From positions 14,074,001-14,138,000 of the forward strand of contig CM038915.1 of the NCBI GenBank assembly GCA_021904315.1: 64,000 bases of DNA, written 5' to 3'. The notes under the pieces are model-generated. The model worked only from the letters and a program-made list of their open reading frames with translations, ran no database searches and was not told where the DNA came from. Shown in pieces: positions 46,301 to 57,173 of this stretch (position 1 is its first letter; every line of letters starts with the position of its first letter). The position numbers were made by a program, and so were the translations under genes. Origin of the DNA: Sphagnum magellanicum (taxonomy: Eukaryota > Streptophyta > Sphagnopsida > Sphagnales > Sphagnaceae).

Positions 46301-49300
46301 CTTTCTTAGGAGTTAAAGAACACACCATGGGTTTACATTGGATTATAAACTTGGAAATTAACAAGTTTTACCACCATAACCAAAAAAAAAGATCGACATT
46401 TCACACACAAAGACCATCATTCATCACGTGTCTATGATAAAAAAAGAAGATTTGTATATAGTTTCAAATTAATGTTGTGCATTTATTTGATATTGAAAAC
46501 AATGAACAAGAATGGTCATTTAAAATTTTCAAAATAAAAAATCATCAATTCATTACAATAAAAGTGTCCCTATAAGCCAAATAATTTCACTAGATTTTGA
46601 GTGAATTCACTAGTCTAATGATTGGGGACTATTGAACTGCACCCACATTTTGTAGTAGTGATTATGTGCTTTTGAAGAACAATTAAAATTAAAGAAATAT
46701 TTGTTATGAACATTTCAAAAAATCAAAGAACCAACATTTTTCATTAAACAACCAACAAAAAATTTATGATTAGAAAGGTGAGTTTTTGAAATTTTCAAAG
46801 AAATTAAGAACCATACTTTTATACCAAAACTAGTTTTTTTTGTCCCCACCACATAAATGATTATACCCAAGTTGATAATCAACAAGTATTTGTAGTTGAT
46901 TTTAATACTTGCATAACATTAGTCCAAAAAACACAGTAACACAAGCTTTTCAATTGTTTTCAACCGTAAAAAACTCCTAATCCATTAGAGTTTAGGAATT
47001 TTGAACTTTCAAATTAGGGAAAAGAAAAAAAACACAAGATAAATTACATCTAGTATTATGTTATGCAAGCACAATATAAACCTTACTTAAACTTAGGATC
47101 CTAGACTCTACTTGAAATGAAATGTAAACCTTGTCAAGATCACCATGATCATTAATTAACTTCAAAGTCAAATATAATTGACCTTGCCATTTTTGTATCT
47201 TAGATTCAATTTTATATCTTAGGGGTACAAAATTTTTAACTAAAGGCTGATTTTATGGTGAAACTTCTCCCATAAAACCAAACTTTTAATTAATTTCTGA
47301 AAGCTAGACCCAAATCCAAACCCAATTAAGAACGTAGAATGAACCAATATTAATTTTCACTCACAATTTCATGTTTATATAATCTACATTAAAAGAAATG
47401 AATAATCAAAATTTTCAAAAGTTAATAATGTTTATCATAATATAACAAGGTTTTTTAATGTTCAAACACCTTTTACTCAAATAATTTGAATTTCTTAAAC
47501 CAATGTTGGGTAAATATAAAAACCACGTGATGGTGAATAAAAAATTAAAAAACATATAAAATAAGAAAAACCTAGTTAAACAAATTTCCAAATAAAATAG
47601 AAGTGGGGTTTAAATGCATTGCAAAATAATCAATTAGGGTAAGTGTCAAAATGAAAAACATTTACCATATTTGCAAGATAAGGGTAGGGGTTCAAATTTC
47701 ATTATTAAATTATTTATTTTATACCTACCATGTGTATATAAGTAGGTAAATAAAGGGTAAAAGAAAGATTTGCACAAGTATGGCACATTTCAAAGAAAAT
47801 AAATACATTTCCTTATGCAATTGGCATTGTAAACATGAACACATGAAATTTCAAATATGTAGGTATCAAAAAAATAGCAAAAATATCATCAAATCAATCA
47901 ATGGAATTCAAAATGTGTTCAATTTTTTTTAATAATAATGTCAACTTATAGTCAAATCTAAAAGGGTTTGAAGAATGCATGACTAAATAATTGTTCAAGA
48001 TAATTAATGTCATGAATAAAAATAATCACAAAATCAATTATATTTAATAGTTTGTCACCATAATTCAAACAAATCCATCAAGATTGCAAAATATGGAAAT
48101 GCATATATGTTATAGCGCATTTAATGAATTTGGCATATAACTTTTATTTATTCATTTAAAAACAAATGGCATACCTAGGTAAAGGTAAACTTCAACTATT
48201 TATTAACCAAGTAAAACAAAAAAATGGTAAGTTTGATGTATTTTTGAATTAATTGGGGCAATTAAAAAGGTAACCAAAAAATTATGAGACAAATAAAATA
48301 TGTATTTACCATGTTAAATAATTATGGGTCTATCAAATTCAAATATTTACCCACCCAACATTAGTTTTAATTCAAAAAGTTGAAGTTGCAGGTGAATGCC
48401 AACTATAATGGTTCATTTTAGGCAAATGTAAAACTCCCAAGAGTCCTTAACATGTTTTTATATATTATCCATATGGATATGGTTTTTAATTCTAAAATTT
48501 CATAGGTGTAAGTTTTTATTGGTACAATTTCATTCAATTATGAAACCTCTAAACTAGGTGAAAACACATATTGAAAAATGTTGTTATTTGGTATGGTGAA
48601 ATGATTTTGTAAATTTTAAAATTAAAGCTCATAATATCCATAAAAATAAAAGCCCACTTAGATTTTCAATTACGTACCCATTAGGCATAGAAATTTTGAA
48701 AATAAGGTCTAGTTATGACCTTTCAAGAGTTCATAACTACCATTTGGTTTAGGTTTCATGAAAAAAATCACATTTAACTTCATCAATTTATTTTTCAATG
48801 CATTATTAATCCTTATAAATTTTTTTGAATGAAATTCAATATGAATTCTTGAATTTCTTACCAATCCAACCAATTGACCAATCTATATTTTTTATTTCAA
48901 AAGTCCACTATTGTTAATGAATGAATTTTTTAAAAAACTAATTGTGCAAATTTCTTCGTAATTTTTGTTTTAAGTTGTTAATCTAGAATGGGTGATCATT
49001 TAAAATGAAATTATTCAGCATAAGCATTTAAACACAAAACACCATGTAGAAATTGCCATTGTGATAGCAAAAGTGAGCCACTATGGCTTGCATTCACCTT
49101 TGCATGTCAACACAATGTTTTCTTGTATAGGGTCTTTGACCTTAAAATTTTTTTTTGAATAAATAATTATATTCTGATTTTTAATTAATATGTAACACAA
49201 TTTTTTCAATATTCATGATATCATAAAAACTCCTTCCAAATTCACATTTGTGTGTAATTAATATCATGTCCACAAAGGGCTTGTGTGTTGAAATTTGTTC

Positions 49301-51667
49301 AACACATGTTTATATTTTGATATATAATGAATTGGGGATAACTTACTTGAAAAAGTTTGGTTTTTCCGTTTTTGTTTTTCAAATGGTAACATTTAATTGA
49401 TAATGTGAAACTAAATTCTTGTTCATTGATTCCAAAAAGGCCTCAAACTAAAGCCATATTTAAAGTTTCACAAAAAAATATAAATAAAAAAAATTGCACC
49501 CCAATCATCTAATCAACGACAATATTATCTACATTTTATTATAATAAATTCATTCTTTTCAAATTCGATTTACAAGGAACATCCTAATTAAACCAACATG
49601 GGAGTTTATTAAGTTTGCAAACCTTCTATGACAATTCAAAAATGAATGAAGAGAAAACCAAAATAGTAGTCAAGAAACAATGTAAAACATTTAGTATGTT
49701 CAAAAGAGGGAGAAATAGAAAAAAAAATTGGCATGTGAAATATATAGTTGGGACACTTTGTCATGTAATGTTATGAAGGTTAGAAAAATGGTACATCAAA
49801 ATATTTTTCCAAGATGAAATTATCACCCACCCAAAATCTTCATTATGCCAACAATGTTAATCAATGTTAATTTGGGTTGAAAACATAATTGGACACATGT
49901 TCTTTCAATTTTATTTATTTAGAATGGTTAATGGTTTTTATATGTTAAAATAACACATCTTTGACAACATGAAAAAATTCAATTTTTTTGCTTTTCATCC
50001 TCATTTAGATATTTTGTCACAAATTGCATCTTATAACTTATGTTAATGTTGGTTGTTAACCATATATCATGGTTTTTTAAATTAATTTTAAAGTAAAATA
50101 TAATTATTCTTATCATCTATGATCATCCATTTCATATACAATGGATGAAGTTCATACATCACCATCCATTGAATAAATTCACCCATCATTATTCATTTGA
50201 ACATCCATAATATGTAGTTAAAAAGATGTCCAAAAACATTATTTGGATAATGAATTCCTTGAACTAGGTATTTTTTAAATATAAATAATTGTAGTTCTTT
50301 GTATAATGTACAATTTGTTTAACACCATTTTAAAATACACCTTCTAAAACTTAAATATGGAACTTGATTTCCATTAAATTTCAAATTTTAGATTTTTTTT
50401 ACTAAATTTTCAATGACAAAATGTATTCAAAATTCAATAATTTTTGCTCATTAGGTCTAAAAATTATGAAATCACCTTATGTAATTTAGTATCTTTGTAA
50501 TGTAAAGCAAAATAACATATTTGGGGGACCCAACAATTAAACTTTAGCTTAAATGGTACTTGTTGGCAAAAAAAATATGAATATAAACATAAAAATACCC
50601 ATTGGTCTTAAATATTTATAGTCCAAAAATATAGAAATTTATATAGAAAGAAGGAATTTTATTTTTTAAATCTTGAATTCAAATGGTTGTTTTAAAACTT
50701 TCAAACCCATTATTTTAATAATTATAGGGTAAAGACCTTTGTTTGTTTTTCAAGAATTTAAAATCCATTTTCAATTTTTACACCTTACCATAGAACAATA
50801 ATCATATTGATGAAGAATTATTAAAAATTAAAAAAAAAATTGGCCTTCCTCCCATCTATTATTACCATATTTTTAAGAAAATGACACACCCATAAGTTCT
50901 TCCTAAAACTTGGGAGATGAATTTCCAAATGGTATCAATGGAAAAAAAATAAAATGAAGAAAAACTTAAGGCAAACTCAACTTTATGCATTTAAGGGGAA
51001 AAATGCATGAGAGTTTTGAAATCAGGACAAGGATGAAATGTCAAGTTCCTAAACACCTCATGAACATGCCACTTACACAAACTATATAATATAAGTGATT
51101 AATGAAAATGAGGTCAACTTTAAGCCATGGATTTGCTTTTGATTCATTACATTCACAAGGCCCAAAACTTGAAAGGAAACCAACATTATCCTCTTCATAA
51201 TATACCTTAAACGTCTCCATGGGGATTACATTCAATTTTATTTTTTCCTAGGACTCCTAAGTGGTAGTCCTTTTGAAAATTTAAAGTTATGAATATCATG
51301 ATTGTGTGGGTTCATAATCTCATCGTATGAGTTTCAATGAAAAAAATTCCAAGTACAAAGTGTCACAAGTGTGAAAACAACCAAGATTACAAGATGAAAA
51401 CAAGGCACACTTAGTTTCAAACCCAAATCATGAAATAAAACAAACAATAACAAAAAATATCATGTGTGAAACAAGAATCTAACAAGATTTTATTACAAAG
51501 GAAAAATAAAAACAAAACAAAATTATAACGAGAAACATACCCAAAACTTGTGTTGAATAAACTAAAGGTAATGAGAATTCTACCGTTATTTATACCCTTT
51601 GGACATTTGGTTCAAAGAAGTTTTTAATCTACATGTGGTCCATATTCACCCACATGCACCCATGTGT

Positions 51668-51975
51668 GAACTATGAATGAATTAAAACTTAACTAAAAAT
51701 GAACTAAAATTCAATTAAGAGTGAATTTAGATTTAACTATAAATGAACTAAAAGTTAACTAGAAATGTATTGAAAATGAATTAAAAGTGAATTATGAGTT
51801 AACTAGAAGTGAACTAGAATTTAATTAAAAGTGAACTAAGACTTAAGTAAAAGTCAACTAAAAATCAACTAAAAGTGAATTATGAGTCAAGTGGAAGTGA
51901 ATCAAAACTTACTTGAAAACTAACTAAAAGTGATTTGAAACTAAACTAAAAGTTAAATACAAGTTTATTAGAAGT
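51668..51975. repeat. 11-bp minisatellite, 28 units without a single indel
   Basis: The 308 bp divide exactly into 28 consecutive 11-mers with consensus GAACTAAAAGT (first unit GAACTATGAAT, last TTATTAGAAGT). Units differ by substitution at many positions, yet none has gained or lost a base. The unit is close to one DNA helical turn. All frames on both strands are interrupted by stops, so it is not coding. Confidence 0.95.
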
Positions 51976-51989
51976 CATGCATGAACATT

Positions 51990-52240
51990 CAAATGAATGA
52001 ACTCCATGACATGAAATTGTAGCTTTTAACAAGATCTTTCCAATTACCAATTTGACTTTTGTTCATTTATTTGGTCCATAATTCTTAGCTCATAATTCCA
52101 AATGGAGAATGTGAATCCACTTTCAATATGTATGTTCTAAGAGTTTTTCAGTGCTATAATTTTGAAATAAATTGAACAATGTATACCCATTCTATTAGTT
52201 CATTTCTTCATCCAAATTCCCATTTAGGTTTTGTTCACAC
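51990..52240 (-). repeat. Dispersed repeat A, worn copy 3, inverted
   Basis: The reverse complement shows the landmarks seen at 33,860-33,970 and 45,760-45,870: a CTTAGAACAT-like word, GAATTATGGACC, AACAAAAGTCAAATTGG and TAATTGG. Only the central part of the repeat is recognisable. Confidence 0.5.
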
Positions 52241-55200
52241 AATAAAAACACAAATTTAAGTTTTGTTCACACAACAAAAACACAAATTTAAGTTCAAACC
52301 ACATGTGTTAACACTCCTTTAAAAAAAATTTGGGGCATTTTAGAACTCCCAATTCCTAAAATGGTAGTTCATTCTAGGAGTTTTGAAAGTGTTTTTTTTT
52401 CATATTCCCTTAATGTGTTTAAGCCTTTTTCTTGCTTTATCTTGTTCCCAACCCATTTATTTATTACCTCATTCCAACTTTGGTCATGAACCCAAAGCTA
52501 AAAATGTGAAACAAAAAAAAAATACACACACAACACTTAGAAAATTCAACCACAATTCTCTACTTATTACACCCAAAAACCACACACATATTGTGTCTAC
52601 ACAATAGTTTCCAAAACATCTTTTAAAAGTGGTAGAAAAAGGAATGGGGAGCCTGGGTTACTTCAATATCCTTTAAGTGAAAAGGGCTCCTTCATCCCTT
52701 CTTAGAAATATGGTTGTCTATATTAATATAATCCATTAACACCCTAATTTTGTGACAAACAAGTTTACATTAGTCTTAATTCTAAAACCAAGTAACTAAA
52801 TTAATGATTTAACCCCCCTAAACCAATGCAGGGTGGTAGTTTACCTACCACATGTAATTTTGAAATTGTTAAAATATTTTACTTTAGGTAAATTAGGGGT
52901 TACCCTTAAACAACACAAGTTCCAAATTATCATTAGATTAAAGTTTGCTTTTGTTGGAAAATGTTTGATGAGTTTATCTTATTGTTTATGATGAATTTAA
53001 AATGACCAACTTTGTTAATAATTTTTTATTTTATTTATTGTTTATGTTGTTTCCTAAATATAATCACATTTGCATGGTGAAAATATTGAAATTGTTCCAA
53101 TTTACTTCCAAATGATATATTACCCACATTGGGATGATTATGATCAAGTGGAACAAAAAAATTATCACCTTACATAATTGGGTGATGTATCATCACAATT
53201 GGTCACAAAGAATATACTATCATGTACCTTAAATTCTTATCACACAAATCAATTATGAGGATAAAAAAACCAAAACAAAACCAAAATAATTACAAAACAA
53301 ATGAAATGTTTTGTTTCTAATGCTCATTCATTTGGAGTCACACCTAAATATAAAATAAGGAAAACAAAGATGGTAGTTTTGGATCTTGTGTAAAATGAAA
53401 AGAAGTGCAATCTGGAAAAATTCAAACTTGGGTCACACCTTTTTCATATTCCACAAAAGATCGTTTACCCCCATGAACTTGAGCTATTTATTGTCATCAT
53501 TGTTTTCCTACAAAGGAGTATGCAATATTAATCCACAAATTGAACAGACCACCTATAAAAAATATCAAATATTTGTAAAAAATTTAAATGGTTAAAAATT
53601 TTGGACAATTTTGACAATTAAATAAATGGATTCCACAAAAAGAAGAAACAACAATGTAATGTGTAAATATTAAATTCCGATGGAAGATTGAAAGGATTAA
53701 AAAATATTACTTAAAAGTTTATTTATTGCCACTTGCATTTGGTGTGATTCTAGAATCTCTTTAGTTTTTTACTCTTGCCAAAGTTGTTGATCAAATTGTT
53801 GCTTACACCATATATCAACCCAAGTTTTATTTAAAAAATTATAACCAAAATTTGTAATAATTTCTATGGCTGAAGATGTTGATCCAAGGTGGGACTAACT
53901 TTGAATATGAGCACATTGGAAATAAAGAATGGAATAAATATGCAAGCATAATTGTATAGGTAGGAAATACACATATGTAATGTCATTGAAAATATTTTTG
54001 ATAACAAGTGCTAGATGAAGGTGTTTTGCCACCACGCAAAGCTTTGAAAACTAACCCAAAAAAAATGACAATGATCACCAATGCCTTTAGAAATGAAGAA
54101 TGATCACATTTTAGTGTACCCAAAGTACAATATGCAAGAACAATGGCTCTAAATATTCAATGAGAATTTCATACAAGACATGGGGAGGAATTCAATAAAA
54201 AGAAAAGTAAAATGAAAGTTAGAAATTGAAATGAAAAAGTTTTAACATTAGCTTTTGCTATCATGTTGTGTGTGAAAAAGATAATACAAATTGGGATGAC
54301 ACAAGAGGACATGTTTTTAGCCACTTTTATTTCTCAAGAATGGTAATCATTGTTTTTTGTTCTTCCATATTGCTCTAATTCCAAGGTTTCAATTATCCTA
54401 AATCTTTGTGTGATTCTTTGGTTACCAAAACTTTTTTTCTTCATGTGTACTTGATGTTAAACCAAGATTCCAAACCTTTAATTGTCAATAGTACATTGGA
54501 ACTTTGATTCCATTTTACACATGGACATTACATCTCCATCTTGTGAAAATCCATGTTGAGAAAGAGTTAGAAGAAGAATTAAAGGGAATTTTTTTGATGG
54601 TGACAATGATAATCACACATGTTGTTGAATGCACTTTGTGTTTGCTAGGTTTTTGCAAAAAGGTTTCCAAGGAAAAATCTTGAAAAATTGAACATTGAAT
54701 GTTTTGATGTCCCCAAATTTGAAGTTTTATTTGATAATAGCTTGAGGTTGAACAAAGAACCAATCCACAAGAGAACAAGAGGTGCTTATTATGTCATTCA
54801 AATGTTGTGACAAAAAAAGATTGACAATTTTTTTCAAAAATAAACAAGTTTTGAAAAAATCCATGTTAGATTCATGTTTTGGAAATGTCATCCACAAAAA
54901 CAAAACCCTAATGGAACTTAAAACTACTTTCCATGGATCAACTTTGTTGTATAATTGTCATTGGAATTCTTAATTTTGGTTTGATTAAATTTTGAATGAC
55001 AAAGTGATTCAAAATACAATAACTCTTACATTATAAAACCTAAACCATTGTTGGCTGGTTCTTTATTTTTATGATAAACATTTAGCTTTAATTCTATAAA
55101 AAAATTAGAATTGTTTGAGTTTTAGTTTTGGTTTCAATTCCACATATATATGGAACCCAAAATCTAGTTTCATGTTTGATTTTTCAAAAATCATTTGCTA

Positions 55201-55904
55201 AACTTTAATTATGAAAATCATACCTAATTTTGGTCTAGTTCTTATTAACCCATACCAAAATTGAATGTTAAATGTCGGTTAACCTCTGATTAATCCTTGA
55301 TTTTAGTTTTTATATAAAGCATGTAACTTTGTTTTGATTTGGATTTCACATATATTCAAAACCAAGAATTTAGTTCCATGTCCAATTTTTTATTAAAAAA
55401 ATTCCTAATTCCAATTTTAATTTTGAAAGTTGAAACTAGTTTTAATTTGGTTCCAATGATTTTCACCCACCAAAGTGAATACTTACATGACAGTTCTAAA
55501 CATCATCAAATCATCTTGATGCACATCTCCTCATTGAGGGTTTTCTAATAGTACTAAGAGCATGAACTAGGGCACCATGATTTGGAAAATTTCAATGTGA
55601 CAAAACAAAACAAATTAGCTTCCTTAATGCATGGAATTTCTCTCATTTTTTCCCAATCATTTCAATATTCAATGATACTAAAAGCATGTCATTAGTCATT
55701 TACCTATATAATGATCCTACACAACAAGGTTTGCTTTAAAAATTTTGTGATCTCAGAAGCTTTGCAAATTTTTCCATAAAATTAGCAAAATTAGTCAAAT
55801 TTACACTAGGAAAGCAAAAATTCCCCGCAAAAAAAAAAAAAAAAAAACTTTTTAGTTTAAAAAATGTCAAAATTTGTTCAAAAGAAAAGACTAGTGCACA
55901 AGCA

Positions 55905-56108
55905 AAGTGGCCATCATCATGTTAAACCCGACATCATCAACTCAGTTGAGTTTCATGGATGACCTATTTTTTCACAACATAAGGTGAAACCCAACAAGCG
56001 CATCAACTCTCTGTTAACATCTGCAACTCAGTTGGAGTTCATCCATCGATGACTGAGTCATAATGGGACTCCCAATGGATGACAGGTTAGGTCACCAAGG
56101 TGAAACCC

Positions 56109-56142
<34 letters not shown>

Positions 56143-56790
56143 TCAACTCAATTGGGGGTTCATCAATCCACTAATGGGTCATAACAAGGGGCTCCCAATG
56201 GATGATAAGTTAGGTCACCGAGACCAAAACCTGACATCATCATCATGATCAGCTCAGCTGGGTCCATCCATTCATGGCCGAGTCATAATAAGCGGCTCCC
56301 AATGGATGACAGGTTAGGTCACCAAGGTGAAACCCAACATCCTCATTATGCTCAACCCAGTTGGGGTTCATCCATCCATTCATGAATGAGCCATAATAAG
56401 TGGCTTCTAATGGACGACAGGTTATGGATTCATCCATCCACTCATGACTGAGCCATAATAAGGGGCTTCCAATGGATGACAGGTTAGGGGTTCATCCATC
56501 CATTAATGAATGAGTCATAATGTGTGGCTTCAAATGAATGACAGGTTAGGGGTTCATCCATCCATTCATGACTGAGCCATAATAAAGGGGCTTCCAATGG
56601 ATGACAGGTTAGGGGTTCAATCCATCCATTTGTGACTGAGCCATAATAAGGGGCTTCCAATGGATGACAGGTTAGGGGTTCATCCATCCATTCATGAACG
56701 AGTCATAATGTGGGGCTTCCAATGGATGACATGTTAGGGTTCATCCATCCATTCATGACTGAGTCATAATAAAGGGGCTTCCAGTGGATT
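55905..56790. repeat. Minisatellite upstream of the eIF(iso)4G gene, unit shrinking from about 120 to about 67 bp
   Basis: Left units (about 121 bp) contain GGTCACCRAGGTGAAACCC, an AACTCAGTTGG word, TTCATCCATCCATTCATG and CCAATGGATGACAGGTTAG. From about 56,400 the GGTCACC-to-CAGTTGG part is missing and about six 67-bp units remain. A CAC/CAT trinucleotide run (56,112-56,144) has expanded in one unit. Several units stay open in one minus-strand frame, which I take as chance. Confidence 0.9.
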
Positions 56791-56926
56791 GTGCACTGAT
56801 GGCTGGAGGTTCACTTCTGGCCCAAGTGATGTGGAGATAGATATGGAGGAGGAGTAAGTTAAGTAGTACTGATAAGTGGCGTTTATAAGTTACTCCACAA
56901 ACCATAATGGCCTCAAAAGTGGCTTT

Positions 56927-57095
56927 TTAGGGTTGTTGACCGCACTTTGTTCCCACCTTTTTTAGGGTTTGGCGCTCACAAGTCTCCTCTCTCTTTCGTC
57001 TTCTCCCACGCACTTTCGTGTCTGCGAAGACACTATCGCGCGAGAGCTCGAGAGAGAGAGAGTAGCTCGAGAGAGAACGAGAGAGAGGGGGAAAC
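56927..57095 (+). promoter_or_regulatory. Promoter and 5' UTR elements of eIF(iso)4G: two telo boxes and a GA tract
   Basis: TTAGGGTT (56,927-56,934) and TTTAGGGTTT (56,961-56,970) are telo boxes, a motif known from plant promoters of ribosomal protein and translation factor genes. A GA-rich tract with CTCGAGAGAG words follows at about 57,041-57,088, before the start codon at 57,174. No TATA box was assigned. Confidence 0.6.
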
Positions 57096-57173
57096 AAACG
57101 TACAGAAGCAAGAGACAGATTGTGAGGAAAGAGATATAGCCAGTAGTAGCAACAAGTTTTGGTTGGTGAAAGT

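Larger units (their letters stand above)
34750..55900. other. Long AT-rich, CG-poor block without intact genes
   Basis: About 21 kb dominated by A/T runs, with very few CG dinucleotides and no open frame above about 120 codons in any frame. Recognisable items inside are listed separately (35,110, 36,535, 37,964, 39,701, 40,670, 41,370, 45,595, 51,668, 51,990). In the sub-stretches 38,230-39,690, 41,545-45,590, 46,300-51,660 and 52,250-55,900 I see only worn, unassigned sequence. Comparison of repeat A copies shows that members in this block are AT-enriched relative to the copy at 33,730. Confidence 0.8.

Noticed and set aside
46590..46660. Second SINE copy sharing CACTACTACAAA with 41,370
   Set aside because: The shared word is short and the promoter-like boxes are not in the required order on either strand.
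56063..56687. Several open frames over the minisatellite, including repeated MDEPLTCHPLEA-like peptides on the minus strand
   Set aside because: The frames follow the repeat unit, are broken between units and have no start context or family match; they result from repetition.
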